A DNA stretch of 64,000 bases from Mucilaginibacter lacusdianchii (GCF_009770985.1 NZ_WSRW01000002.1:1445951-1509950), one strand, 5' to 3'. Shown: positions 44,882 to 54,690, counted from the first letter of the stretch. The notes: a model not told the origin generated them from the letters alone. Numbers and translations: made by a program.

Positions 44882-47212
44882 TTATGCAGTTTGCGGCTCG
44901 GCCAGTTTTTCACGTGCCTGTTTGGCAGCATCTACCATGTTTTGCAAAGCAGCGATGGTTTCGGGCCATTTGCGGGTTTTAAGACCACAATCGGGGTTTA
45001 CCCATATGTTCTGTGCAGGTAATGATGTGGCTGCTTTTTCGAGCAGGTCGACCATCTCTTCAACAGACGGTACACGTGGCGAGTGGATGTCATACACACC
45101 TGGGCCAATCTCGTTCGGATACTCAAAATCACTGAACGCTTCCAACAACTCCATTTGCGAACGTGAGGTTTCAATGGTAATCACATCGGCATCCATAGCG
45201 GCTATATTTTCAATGATATCATTAAACTCGCTATAACACATGTGCGTGTGTATTTGGGTATCATCCTGCACACCGCTAGCCGATATACGGAACGCTTTAA
45301 CCGCCCAATTTAAATAGGCTGGCCAGTTGGCTTTGCGTAGTGGTAATCCTTCGCGAATGGCCGGTTCATCTATCTGAATGATGCCGATGCCTGCCTGTTC
45401 TAAGGCTACTACCTCGTCACGTATGGCTAAAGCGATTTGGTTAGCGGTAACTGACCGTGGCTGATCATCCCGTACAAACGACCATTGTAAAATGGTGATG
45501 GGTCCGGTTAACATACCTTTCATTGGCTTATCAGTTTGCTGCTGTGCAAAGTTACTCCAACGCACGGTCATATCTTTAGGCCGACTTACATCGCCGTAAA
45601 TAACCGGCGGCTTTACGCAGCGGCTGCCATAGCTTTGCACCCAGCCGTTTTTGGTAAACAGGTACCCGTCCAGCTGTTCACCAAAGTACTCCACCATATC
45701 GTTACGCTCAAATTCGCCATGCACCAATACGTCAATACCAATTTGCTCCTGTAGATGAATAGAATCGATGGTAGCTTTTTCGATGGCTGTATCGTACTCT
45801 TGCTGGGTCAGTTCACCTTTTTTCAGTTGAGCACGCAACTGACGTATATCATCCGTTTGCGGAAACGAGCCGATGGTAGTAGTTGGAAACAATGGCAGCT
45901 TAAACCGCTCTTGTTGTAATTGCTGACGAACTGGGAAAGCACTTTTGCGCTGTGCATCAGCATCGGTAATACCCTCTACCCTGGCTTTAACCGCCGCATT
46001 ATTAGTTAAGGCAGAAAACTGACGGGCTGTAATAGCTTCCTGATTGGCATGGTACAAATCGGTATTGCCATTTACAATTTGATAAAGGGCATTTACTTCT
46101 TGCAGCTTTTGTTTGGCAAAGGCCATCCAGTTTTTAATTTCGGGGTAGATTTCGGTTTCCTGATCCAGATCGAACGGCGTATGCAACAACGAGCATGACG
46201 GCGCAATCATGATACGCTCGGTACCCACAACACCAATCGCCTTGGTAATATGGGCTAATGACTTTTTGAAATCATTTTTCCACACGTTGCGGCCATCAAT
46301 AACACCTAATGACAAGCTCAGACTTTCGGGCACTAAAGCAAGTATTTCGTCTAATTGCTCGGGAGCACGTACCAAGTCAATATGCAGAGCAGCAATTGGT
46401 AAATTTACCGCCAGTTGGGTATTATCCAGCAATGCATCGAAATAAGTGGCTACCAAAATTTTAATACCTCCGCACCGACGGGCAATTTCGCCGTAAGTAT
46501 ATACCAGCGCTTCTTTTTCTTTTTTACTTAAATCTAAAGCCAGGTAAGGTTCATCCAATTGGATCCACTCGGCACCGTGTATTTTTAACCGGTTAATGAT
46601 CTCGATATAAACCGGAACCAGTTTTTTGATTAGATCAATCTTTTCAAAACCAGCTTCTTTTTCCTTACCGGATAACAGATAAGACACCGGACCTAACAAT
46701 ACCGGCTTAGCTGCTTTTCCGCTAATTTGCTTGGCATGGTTGAATTCTGCAAATATCTTTTCTGAAAAAATGCGAAACTCCTGATTGACCGTAAACTCGG
46801 GCACAATGTAGTGGTAGTTGGTATCAAACCACTTGGTCATTTCCATGGCGGTAATATCCAGTCCATCTTTCTGGTAACCGCGTGCCATGGCAAAGTACAG
46901 GTCAATTTCCTGATTGGTTTTTACGGTAGACAGCACGGGTGTGTAACGGGCTGGAATAGCGCCTAACAGCAGGCTCATATCCAGCACCTGATCGTAAAAA
47001 CTAAAATCGTTACAAGGCACCAGATCAATACCAGCATTTACCTGTAGCTGCCAGTTTTCTTCTTTAATTTTACGGGCGGCTTGGTTAAGCTCGTCCCTGG
47101 TAATTTTGCCCGACCAATATTGCTCGCAGGCTTTTTTGAGTTGTCGGTGGCTGCCCATACGGGGGTAGCCGAGGTTGTTTTTGAGCATACGCATAAACTT
47201 TGGGTTAAACAT
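44882..47212 (-). CDS. metE: Cobalamin-independent methionine synthase MetE
   Basis: 776-residue zinc enzyme that transfers a methyl group from 5-methyltetrahydropteroyl-triglutamate to homocysteine. The N-terminal half (LGYPRMGSHRQLKKACEQYWSG) is followed by the catalytic barrel with TTTIGSFPQTDDIR, IDEPAIREGLPLRKA, IHTHMCYSEF (zinc His/Cys) and VNPDCGLKTRKW (zinc Cys) near the C-terminus. Start is ATG 47212; ATGs at 47194 and 47188 are alternatives. A cobalamin riboswitch lies upstream, so the gene should be shut off when B12 is present and a B12-dependent enzyme can take over. Confidence 0.97.
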   Translation of the reverse strand: MFNPKFMRMLKNNLGYPRMGSHRQLKKACEQYWSGKITRDELNQAARKIKEENWQLQVNAGIDLVPCNDFSFYDQVLDMSLLLGAIPARYTPVLSTVKTNQEIDLYFAMARGYQKDGLDITAMEMTKWFDTNYHYIVPEFTVNQEFRIFSEKIFAEFNHAKQISGKAAKPVLLGPVSYLLSGKEKEAGFEKIDLIKKLVPVYIEIINRLKIHGAEWIQLDEPYLALDLSKKEKEALVYTYGEIARRCGGIKILVATYFDALLDNTQLAVNLPIAALHIDLVRAPEQLDEILALVPESLSLSLGVIDGRNVWKNDFKKSLAHITKAIGVVGTERIMIAPSCSLLHTPFDLDQETEIYPEIKNWMAFAKQKLQEVNALYQIVNGNTDLYHANQEAITARQFSALTNNAAVKARVEGITDADAQRKSAFPVRQQLQQERFKLPLFPTTTIGSFPQTDDIRQLRAQLKKGELTQQEYDTAIEKATIDSIHLQEQIGIDVLVHGEFERNDMVEYFGEQLDGYLFTKNGWVQSYGSRCVKPPVIYGDVSRPKDMTVRWSNFAQQQTDKPMKGMLTGPITILQWSFVRDDQPRSVTANQIALAIRDEVVALEQAGIGIIQIDEPAIREGLPLRKANWPAYLNWAVKAFRISASGVQDDTQIHTHMCYSEFNDIIENIAAMDADVITIETSRSQMELLEAFSDFEYPNEIGPGVYDIHSPRVPSVEEMVDLLEKAATSLPAQNIWVNPDCGLKTRKWPETIAALQNMVDAAKQAREKLAEPQTA

Positions 47213-47381
47213 TAATAAAAATTAATGCTCCTTACGTTTTGGTATGCTTTCGGAGATGGGGTAGAAATAAACAATAGAATGCCCTTCACGTTAGGGCGCA
47301 ACTCTTCCCTGTGTGTTATGGTCATTCGTGTTTGTCCATTGACTACTGCTTCAATCGCGAAAGCATTGGTCTTTTACACAG

Positions 47382-47622
47382 CATAGGCAAGTATCCTGGC
47401 TCGTTTTACTGTTAAGCGCCTTCCCATAGGTTTATTGGATAACCTACAGTGACATATTGCTTAACAGCGGTAAACAGAGAATAAAATAAAAGCAAAACAC
47501 TTACTACTCTACCACTCTCCATTCACCATAAAACTTACAGTTGCGCGACAGCCCGTGATTTGCACACGGTTCCTTTTTCGTTCCGGCGCTAACCGGAAAC
47601 CTTTGCTGCTGGAAGATTTTTC
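47382..47622 (-). ncRNA. Cobalamin (B12) riboswitch upstream of metE
   Basis: Minus-strand RNA with the hallmarks of the cobalamin aptamer: a 5' part with GGAACCGTGTGCAAATCACG then GGCTGTCGCGCAACTGTAAG (plus coordinates about 47534-47573), and a 3' part with the B12-box-like GAGCCAGGATACTTGCC (47385-47402). Between them lies an extended, A/T-richer arm. About 170 nt separate the aptamer from the metE start, enough for an expression platform; a short GCCCT/AGGGC hairpin (47281-47297) is seen there. Confidence 0.88.
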
Positions 47623-47737
47623 TTTGTAAAGAACGTTACAGGCAAATATGAGTTAAATAATTGTAATTCGCATAGAATATGGTTATTTAACCATTTGGAA
47701 GCCTTAGGGTAGCTTACTTAGGTTACGTAGCAAATTA

Positions 47738-49234
47738 TTATAGCTGTATCCCTATCAGCAAAAAAGCTACACAAACTACCAATAGCACTGCCAGTATTGG
47801 CCATATAAAACGCCACCACGTTTTGAAGCTGATGCCTACCAGTGCCAAAGAGGGCAGTAATAGTCCAGTGGGTGTAATCATACCCATAATGCCCATGCCA
47901 TACAGGTAACTGTTCACAATCTCGCGTCCGGGCACATGGGCGGCCAGCGCCAATGCACCAATGATAGGCATCGTAACCACTGCCATGCCTGATGTACTGG
48001 ATATAAACAGCGTAAACACACAAAACAACAGCAGCAATATCACTATAAAAACGCTCGACGGCAATCCGCTAATCAATTGCGTAGCATAATACACAATACT
48101 GTCGCTGATGTTGCCGCTGTTTAAAATGGCCGTTACCCCGCGTGCAGCGCCGATAATAAAGGCCACACTCAGCAGTCCTTCAGCCCCTTTAATAAAAGTA
48201 TCAATAAACAATTTTTGCGGCATGCGCTGAATAATAGCAATCAATACAGCTGCTACTACAAATACGGCCGACATTTCGAGCAGCCACCAACTCCATTTTA
48301 CCACGCCGGTAATCATCACAGCAAAGGCTAGAAAGAATAGGATCAACAGTAAAATATTCTTTTTGCTTGATGTACCCTCTGCCGAACCAGTACCGAATGC
48401 AGGAAAAGGACTTTGCACATTCCCATCAGTACGGTACACCAGCGAGGCAGCCGGGTTTCGTTTTACCCGTTGTGCATAGCGTACCAAAAAGCCAATGTAT
48501 ATAACGGTAGATACGACGAACATCAGTAAGCGCCCGTTAAAGCCATCCGTCCAGTTGATGCCACTGGCGTTAGACGCAATGATGGTAGAAAACGGATTGG
48601 AAAATGACGACAAGGTGCCCAATTGTGTGCCACCAAAAATAACAGCCACCGGCAACAGCAAATCATACCCTGCAGCCAAAAACAGCGGTACCAAAACCGG
48701 ATAAAAGGCAAAGCCTTCCTCGGCCATACCATAAGAGGCTCCGCCGAATGACAGCAGAAAGGTAATAATGATGATGAGCCAGCCCTCCCGCCCCTGCATA
48801 CGCACGGCCAGTTGCTTCAGCCCCTGCTCCATAGCGCCGGTGGTATTAAACACTTGTATAAAACCGCCTATCAGTAATACAAACAGGATAATGTCTATGG
48901 TATCATAGATGCCCTTTATAGGCGCTTCAATAATGTTAACTATGCCTTGTGCATTTTTATCCAACTTGTGATAAGAACCGGGAACGGATACCGGCTTGCG
49001 GATGCTTCCCTGTTCAAACGCCGATACAGATGCCTGTATATGTAAGCTATCGAGCGTTTTTTGGGTGAAGGGCACAGTTACGTCTTTCCCGTTTTTGTTT
49101 AAGGTAAACGTTTTTTCGACATAGCTTAAGGTGTCGTATTTACCGGCAGGCACCAACCATGTAGCCAATGCTGCCAAAACAATAACCGCCATTAATATAC
49201 TGAGCGGATGCGGAACTTTTATTGCTTGTGCCAT
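47738..49234 (-). CDS. YfcC family carrier protein (DcuC/ion-transporter superfamily)
   Basis: 498-residue integral membrane protein with about 12 hydrophobic segments. It starts with the typical HPLSILMAVIVLAALATWLVPAGKYD and has the family-type GGASYGMAEEGFAFYPVLVPL and GTQLGTLSSFSNPFSTIIASNASG boxes and a late SSTSGMAVVTMPIIGALAL. The superfamily carries C4-dicarboxylates, amino acids or peptides; YfcC substrates are undefined. The start is 6 nt from the stop of the upstream peptide-binding lipoprotein gene, so they are co-transcribed. An additional short reading frame at its 3' end on the same strand is a shadow. Confidence 0.88.
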   Translation of the reverse strand: MAQAIKVPHPLSILMAVIVLAALATWLVPAGKYDTLSYVEKTFTLNKNGKDVTVPFTQKTLDSLHIQASVSAFEQGSIRKPVSVPGSYHKLDKNAQGIVNIIEAPIKGIYDTIDIILFVLLIGGFIQVFNTTGAMEQGLKQLAVRMQGREGWLIIIITFLLSFGGASYGMAEEGFAFYPVLVPLFLAAGYDLLLPVAVIFGGTQLGTLSSFSNPFSTIIASNASGINWTDGFNGRLLMFVVSTVIYIGFLVRYAQRVKRNPAASLVYRTDGNVQSPFPAFGTGSAEGTSSKKNILLLILFFLAFAVMITGVVKWSWWLLEMSAVFVVAAVLIAIIQRMPQKLFIDTFIKGAEGLLSVAFIIGAARGVTAILNSGNISDSIVYYATQLISGLPSSVFIVILLLLFCVFTLFISSTSGMAVVTMPIIGALALAAHVPGREIVNSYLYGMGIMGMITPTGLLLPSLALVGISFKTWWRFIWPILAVLLVVCVAFLLIGIQL

Positions 49235-49239
49235 TCAGT

Positions 49240-50874
49240 TTATTGCTTCTGTACATTTTTTAAAATCAGCAGATTCTGCGCATTATGGCTGTAGCCGCTG
49301 ATACTGTTTTGATAAAGATTTACCAGTTTATCGTAATACAATACCACTACCGGTGCCTGTTGCATAATCAGGTTATCCATTTGCTGGTATAGCTTAAAGC
49401 GCTCGGCATCGTTATTTACTTGGTAAGCTTGCTCAAACAGTGCATCAAACTTAGCATTATGAAAGCCGGTGTAGTTCGGGCCAAACGGTATCTTGTTTTT
49501 AGAATAAAAAACCGACAAATAGTTTTCGGCATCCGGATAATCGGCTATCCAACTACCTCTAAAAAAATTGATCCCGTTTTTGGCAATCATCTCGCGCAAA
49601 CTGGCGCTTTGAATAATTTCTACACGTGAGCGGATGCCAACCTCCTGCAACTGCCCTTGTATATACTCAATCAAATCGCGGTAGCTGGTATTGGTACTCA
49701 GCACAATTTCGGGCATATTTTTACCGTCCGAAAAACCTGCTTCGGCCAGCAGTTGCCTGGCTTTGATCTGATTATAAGTGAATCCCTGTACAGTTTTGCC
49801 ATCAAACCCCGGCATGCCCTCGGGTATAAAACCAGCATACCCAATGGTACCAATACTATTGCGCAGATATTTGATCATTTTTGATTTATCGATGGCATAG
49901 TTGATAGCCTGGCGTACTTTTAATAAACGTAAAGGCGAGTGTTTAACAATGGGCAGTGTTGTATCAACCAACATTCCCAGATATTCAGTATTCAAAAAGG
50001 GTTGGGTGACGAGCCGGAACTTACCATTATACTTTTTAGTTACCTGACCCGATTTAGTCAAAATATCATCGCGGTAGCTGCCGTCAATACCGTTAAAAAA
50101 GTCGAGCTTTTGTTTGATGAATTCCATAAAGGCGGTTTGCTTATCGCTGATGAAAGTGGCGCGGACAGCATCCAGATGCGGTAAGGTATGGCCTTGTTTA
50201 TCTTTTTCCCAATAGCGCTCGTTTTTGAGCAGCACCATTACTTCTCCTTCTTTCCAATACTTAAATTTAAACGGCCCTGTGCCTACCGGATGATTCCGAA
50301 AATCTTTACCATAATGCGCCACTACTTCATGCGGCACAACAGAGCAATACTGCGCGGTAAGTAAACTCATCAACGGAGGAAACGGCTGTTTAAGATGTAT
50401 TTGAAAGGTTGTATCGTTGGGCGCTGTAAAGGCCGTTTGGGCATCTACTTTATCACTAAAAATCCACGAGCCAGAGGAGGCCACTTTAGGATCTACCAAG
50501 CGGCCAAAGCTGTATACAAAATCAGCAGCAGTAGCCTTGCGCCCCTGACCGTTCTTGAACTGTGCATCATCCTGAAAGTAAACATCATTACGTAATTGAA
50601 AGGTGTATAGCTTGCCATCCGCCGATATATTCCAACTTTTGGCAATGCAGGGTTGAATGTGTAAATTATCATCAAGCTGCACCAGTCCGTTGTAAATCTG
50701 GTTGTCCATCCATAGGGCATTTTGGTTACGGGCAAAAGCCGGATCCATAGAGGTAAGACCCTGATCGAGGTTAATATTAAATACTTTTTTATTCGAATTC
50801 TCGTCGGCTGGATTACAGGCTACTAACATAATGGCCCATAGTGCCAGCAACCAGCCGCATTTACGCATATACAT
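49240..50874 (-). CDS. ABC-type oligopeptide-binding lipoprotein (SBP family 5)
   Basis: 544 residues. A lipoprotein signal peptide (Cys near residue 20, MLVACNPAD) is followed by the large family-5 binding fold: NINLDQGLTSMDPAFARNQN, YTFQLRNDVYFQDDAQF, KATAADFVYSFGRLVDP, HPVGTGPFKFKYW, RQAINYAIDKSKMIKYL and a last FNGSAWxxDYPD-like RGSWIADYPDAENYLSVFYS. Members bind peptides or related ligands in the periplasm and hand them to an ABC permease. None is present here; the partner gene is a YfcC-type secondary carrier only 6 nt away. Alternative start at MRKCG two codons later. Confidence 0.9.
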   Translation of the reverse strand: MYMRKCGWLLALWAIMLVACNPADENSNKKVFNINLDQGLTSMDPAFARNQNALWMDNQIYNGLVQLDDNLHIQPCIAKSWNISADGKLYTFQLRNDVYFQDDAQFKNGQGRKATAADFVYSFGRLVDPKVASSGSWIFSDKVDAQTAFTAPNDTTFQIHLKQPFPPLMSLLTAQYCSVVPHEVVAHYGKDFRNHPVGTGPFKFKYWKEGEVMVLLKNERYWEKDKQGHTLPHLDAVRATFISDKQTAFMEFIKQKLDFFNGIDGSYRDDILTKSGQVTKKYNGKFRLVTQPFLNTEYLGMLVDTTLPIVKHSPLRLLKVRQAINYAIDKSKMIKYLRNSIGTIGYAGFIPEGMPGFDGKTVQGFTYNQIKARQLLAEAGFSDGKNMPEIVLSTNTSYRDLIEYIQGQLQEVGIRSRVEIIQSASLREMIAKNGINFFRGSWIADYPDAENYLSVFYSKNKIPFGPNYTGFHNAKFDALFEQAYQVNNDAERFKLYQQMDNLIMQQAPVVVLYYDKLVNLYQNSISGYSHNAQNLLILKNVQKQ

Positions 50875-50981
50875 TGTGCTAAATATCCGAAATAATTTTT
50901 GATCAGCGTGCTAATGATGCGGGTGGTACGGGTTAAACCTGTTATTTTGCGATGTATACGATACAACTCAAAACCTACTAC

Positions 50982-51569
50982 ATGAACAAAGGACGCTTAG
51001 AAGCTTTTAGTGATGGGGTAATTGCCATCATCATTACCATCATGGTACTGGAACTAAAAACGCCGCATGGTGAAAGCCTTACCGCTCTTAAACCACTTAT
51101 TCCTACCTTTTTAAGCTATGTACTTAGTTTTGTATACGTGGGCATTTATTGGAACAATCATCACCATATGCTGCATGCCGTAAAGCAGGTACGTGGTGCG
51201 GCGTTATGGGCCAACCTGCATTTACTGTTCTGGCTATCCATGATTCCGTTCGTAACGGGTTGGATGGGTGAAAACCACTTTGCGCAATGGCCGGTAGCAC
51301 TTTACGGTTTTGTACTGCTGATGAACGCTGTGGCGTTTACCTTACTTGCGGCTATACTGGCTAAACAGGCCGGGCCCGATTCGGCACTGGCACAAGCATA
51401 TGGTAAGGATACAAAAGGCAAAGTTTCGATGGCTATTTATGCTGCTGCTTTAGGGCTAACCTTTGTGAACGCCAACATCAGCTTAGCCTTATTTACACTG
51501 GTAGCCATTGTGTGGTTCATACCCGACCCGCGAATTGAACGGGTGTTGCTGGGCCGGGATGATTGTTGA
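50982..51569 (+). CDS. TMEM175/DUF1211-type potassium channel-like protein
   Basis: 195 residues with six hydrophobic segments in one repeat. The first helix holds the family signature RLEAFSDGVIAIIITIMVLEL, matching the FSDG motif of TMEM175 channels; WNNHHHMLHAVKQV follows after helix 2. Bacterial members form homotetrameric K+-selective channels. Transport selectivity of this one is inferred. ATG 50982 is preferred over ATG 50952, which sits 2 nt behind a TTATTTTG promoter-like box. Divergent from the peptide-binding gene. Confidence 0.85.
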   Translation: MNKGRLEAFSDGVIAIIITIMVLELKTPHGESLTALKPLIPTFLSYVLSFVYVGIYWNNHHHMLHAVKQVRGAALWANLHLLFWLSMIPFVTGWMGENHFAQWPVALYGFVLLMNAVAFTLLAAILAKQAGPDSALAQAYGKDTKGKVSMAIYAAALGLTFVNANISLALFTLVAIVWFIPDPRIERVLLGRDDC

Positions 51570-51652
51570 TTATTTAACTTCTCCAACAGTGTAACAAACT
51601 CAATAAAATTTCCGACATAGACTAACAACCAACCATAACATCACAAAAATCC

Positions 51653-52231
51653 ATGAACCAACAAGTTAAAATTCTAAACACTGAAATTTTATCAGACAAC
51701 TGGTACATCCTTAACAAAGTAACATATGAGCACACCTTGCCCGACGGCACCAGCCAGGTGCATAGTCGCGAGGCTTATGACAGGGGCAATGGTGCTACTA
51801 TTTTGCTTTACAACACACTGCAAAAAACGGTCATTTTAACCCGGCAATTCCGCTTGCCTACTTTCATCAACGGCAATGCTACCGGGATGCTGATTGAGGC
51901 TTGTGCAGGTTTACTGGATAAAGACAATGCAGAAGATTGCATACGCCGTGAAACGGAAGAAGAAACCGGCTATCAGATTACCGATGTGCGAAAAATATTT
52001 GAAGCCTACATGTCGCCTGGTTCCGTAACCGAAATACTGCACTTCTTTATTGCGGAATATACTCAATCTATGAAAATACACCAGGGCGGTGGTTTGGAAG
52101 AAGAAAGCGAACATATTGAAGTATTGGAAGTAACCATTGATAAAGCAATGGCTATGATAGATAGCGGCGATATACGGGACGGTAAAACCATTATGCTGTT
52201 ACAGTACCTTAAACTGCACAATATTTTATAA
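51653..52231 (+). CDS. nudK: NUDIX hydrolase, GDP-mannose pyrophosphatase-like (NudK)
   Basis: 192-residue Nudix enzyme. The Nudix box is GLLDKDNAEDCIRRETEEETGY near residue 88 (G-x5-E-x7-REUxEE pattern). Upstream DGTSQVHSREAYDRGNGATILL and RQFRLPT, and downstream AYMSPGSVTEILHFF, match the NudK/ADP-sugar subfamily. Likely hydrolyses GDP-mannose or ADP-sugars. Its last 6 nt overlap the convergent MtfA-like gene. Confidence 0.88.
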   Translation: MNQQVKILNTEILSDNWYILNKVTYEHTLPDGTSQVHSREAYDRGNGATILLYNTLQKTVILTRQFRLPTFINGNATGMLIEACAGLLDKDNAEDCIRRETEEETGYQITDVRKIFEAYMSPGSVTEILHFFIAEYTQSMKIHQGGGLEEESEHIEVLEVTIDKAMAMIDSGDIRDGKTIMLLQYLKLHNIL

Positions 52232-53029
52232 ATCAGCCGCCGGATTCTGCGCAAACAAGCGGCATAACTGTTCGTACATTTCGGGATGCTTTTGCTGTAG
52301 CTGTTCGGGCTTTTCAAAAAAGTACTCAGCAGCTACGGCTAAAAATTCAGCCTCATTGGTAGCCGCATACGGGTCAATGTCTGAGTGCCCTTTTTCAATT
52401 CTGTTAATTTCCTGATGCATCATACGTAGCCAGGGTTGGGCATATTCATGAGCCAGCAAATACTCAGGCACACCGTCTGTTGCCCCGTCCGCACCATCCA
52501 GCAAGTGCACAAACTCATGGATGCCGGTATTCTGCTTGCCCGATTGTGAAGAGAATCCTTTTAATAAGGCAGCTCGCGAAAGCAGCATCTGCCCGTTCAT
52601 ATAGCCAGAACCTACCATGCCCATGATATTGCGACTTTCGCCTTCAAACTGAAAATCGTTGTTAAAAGTATCCGGGTACAAAATAACGTTTGTCAGATTT
52701 TTATAACGCCATTCCTGGTAACCAAATATGGGAATAACGGCACTGGATGCTACCAGCAGTCTATCCAAATCATCCACCTCCAGGCCCACCCCTTCTATCC
52801 GCACAGTTTGGATAAACTCGGCTACTAAACCCTGAAACCTGGCCTGACTTGCCGCATCCAACTTTTGATAATAAGCAACCTGCTGTTGCAACAGTTGTTG
52901 GTAATTATCCGTTAATGGCTGCGATGACTGTGTCACTACTGCTTTGTGCGAACGCTTTTTAAAGATAAGAAATGCCGCAATGCCTAATGCAAGCAAGGTA
53001 ACGGCGGTAATGATGATGAATGACGACAT
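52226..53029 (-). CDS. MtfA-like zinc-dependent peptidase (M90 family)
   Basis: 267 residues. An N-terminal membrane segment (about 5-23) is followed by a basic linker and a zincin domain. HEFVHLLDGADGATDG near residue 170 holds the HExxH-type zinc motif and the following Asp, and ATNEAEFLAVAAEYFFEKPEQL near 225 holds the second acidic helix, as in MtfA/M90 proteins. MtfA in E. coli interacts with the repressor Mlc; here the membrane anchor is extra, and no Mlc-like gene is near. Overlaps nudK by 6 nt at the 3' end. Confidence 0.87.
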   Translation of the reverse strand: MSSFIIITAVTLLALGIAAFLIFKKRSHKAVVTQSSQPLTDNYQQLLQQQVAYYQKLDAASQARFQGLVAEFIQTVRIEGVGLEVDDLDRLLVASSAVIPIFGYQEWRYKNLTNVILYPDTFNNDFQFEGESRNIMGMVGSGYMNGQMLLSRAALLKGFSSQSGKQNTGIHEFVHLLDGADGATDGVPEYLLAHEYAQPWLRMMHQEINRIEKGHSDIDPYAATNEAEFLAVAAEYFFEKPEQLQQKHPEMYEQLCRLFAQNPAADL

Positions 53030-53067
53030 AGTGTTTGATATGGTAACGTTTGCCGTTCATTATCGTT

Positions 53068-54474
53068 TTACAGCTTTTTATTAAAGGAGGGCAATATATA
53101 AGTTTGAATCAATTCATCTGACGGTGACTGGGAGTTGTAGTTGCCACCCGTTGTAACCACAACCATATCCTGAGCCGGAAATAAATATATTTTTTGCCCG
53201 CCATTTCCCTGCGCTGCTATACTATTGTAACGAACGCCATTCGCATCTAAATACTTTAACCACCACAGGTAACCATAATTTACACCTTGCACTACCGAGT
53301 GTTTGCTACCCGAAGCTGTTACCCAATTTTGAGGTACTATTTGTTTGCCATGCCATTTACCGCCATTCAAATACATCAACCCAAACTTAGCCATATCCCT
53401 TGGACTAAGATACAACTGGCAAAAGTCTTCAGCATTAGATTTGTCGGGTTTAAAGTTCCATTTAAAATGAGTGATACCCATCGGTGTAAAAAGATTTTCT
53501 TGTGCAAATGCAGGTAAAGGCCGGCCGGATGCTTTTTCAATTATCCGCCCTAAAGTGATAGGATTACCCGAACAGTACATTCCTTTGCCGCCTGGTGTAT
53601 CAATCATAGGCAGGTCTAAAGTAAATTTCACCCAATCATCCGAATAGTTCATTTTCGTTTCATTGCCTTCCGATTTTGGATTGCTTATGTCACAATCTAA
53701 ACCACTTTGATTGGTAAGTAGGTGTTCAACCGTGATTTTTTGCTTTAGCGGTGAGTTGTTGGCCGGAACGTATCCTGGAAAGTAAGACAACACCGCATTG
53801 TTTTTACTTTTAATATACCCTTTTTGAATAGCCAAACCAGTTAGGGCAGAAACAAAACTTTTAGATGCCGAGCGCAGTTCATGCAAGCTATCTATCGTAT
53901 ATTCGTAAAAGTACTCCTCAAAAACCAGCTGACCGTTTTTAATGATGAGCATACTATGTACACCAGGATATTTTCCCGCTCCAATTTTGTTCATCATATC
54001 ACTCAGCAATGCCGCATCAAGGCCAGAGTTTTGAATATATCCGGTAGCCAAACCATCATGAAGCGTTGCCGGCTGTTGATAGCGGTACTGGTATGGCTTT
54101 CCAGATGTTGACTGTTTAGGATACCACATCTTTTCGGGAAAGAGTACAGCTTTAGACAAGAGTTTGAAGGTGTCTTTATCGGCAGTATAACCCCAAATTT
54201 GATAATCCGGCTTTCTTAAGAAGTGAATAAGCTCATTACTATTGTTTAAAAATGAATCTCTTCCTGATGGCCGAAGCGGATAACGACTTTGATTGATGAT
54301 GGCATACAATAAGGTATCTTTAGGCGATGCTGCTATTTTAAGTGTACTGTGATTAGCATATTCATACAATCCCTCATAAGCTTTAAGATCGTGATAAGAA
54401 ACCCTGTATTTAGATTGACTTAAAGCCGCTAACGAACTTAGAAGAGTAAGCAGAAATATCGTAAAATGGCGCAT
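53068..54474 (-). CDS. Secreted serine hydrolase, beta-lactamase/esterase family (S12-like)
   Basis: 468 residues with a signal peptide (1-19, SLAALSQS). After an extra N-terminal domain of about 140 residues comes the penicillin-binding-protein/beta-lactamase-like fold: ELRSASKSFVSALTGLA near residue 208 (SxxK), YCSGNPITLGRIIEKASG near 303, and a late NGGQKIYLFPAQDMVVVTTGG near 428. The SxxK, Y-x-x-x-N and HGG-like (here QGNGG) elements are consistent with an esterase or peptidase rather than a resistance enzyme (inference). Single gene; preceded by a 176-nt gap with nothing recognisable. Confidence 0.85.
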   Translation of the reverse strand: MRHFTIFLLTLLSSLAALSQSKYRVSYHDLKAYEGLYEYANHSTLKIAASPKDTLLYAIINQSRYPLRPSGRDSFLNNSNELIHFLRKPDYQIWGYTADKDTFKLLSKAVLFPEKMWYPKQSTSGKPYQYRYQQPATLHDGLATGYIQNSGLDAALLSDMMNKIGAGKYPGVHSMLIIKNGQLVFEEYFYEYTIDSLHELRSASKSFVSALTGLAIQKGYIKSKNNAVLSYFPGYVPANNSPLKQKITVEHLLTNQSGLDCDISNPKSEGNETKMNYSDDWVKFTLDLPMIDTPGGKGMYCSGNPITLGRIIEKASGRPLPAFAQENLFTPMGITHFKWNFKPDKSNAEDFCQLYLSPRDMAKFGLMYLNGGKWHGKQIVPQNWVTASGSKHSVVQGVNYGYLWWLKYLDANGVRYNSIAAQGNGGQKIYLFPAQDMVVVTTGGNYNSQSPSDELIQTYILPSFNKKL

Positions 54475-54650
54475 CAGGTGTGTGCTTAGGTAAATGGTTG
54501 GTGGAAAGCAATTAGCTACTTAATAAATATAGCAATTGATTTTGCAAATTACCAGTGAACTATAAAATATTTAAACACCAGTTAACAACACATTCTACAA
54601 TAAATAACCAGTGAAAAGCTAGCGCCTAACCGGTTACTACATCGATGTAT

Positions 54651-54690
54651 AAAACAGAAGGAGATACCTTTCGATATCTCCTTCTGTTTT
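54651..54690 (-). terminator. Terminator of uvrA
   Basis: Perfect 16-bp stem AAAACAGAAGGAGATA/TATCTCCTTCTGTTTT with an 8-nt loop. The stem's left-hand T run overlaps the uvrA stop codon by 2 nt. Confidence 0.9.

Noticed and set aside
47718..48023. 101-residue ORF on the minus strand
   Set aside because: It lies inside the YfcC-like gene in another frame and has a Cys/Tyr/His-rich composition typical of a shadow.
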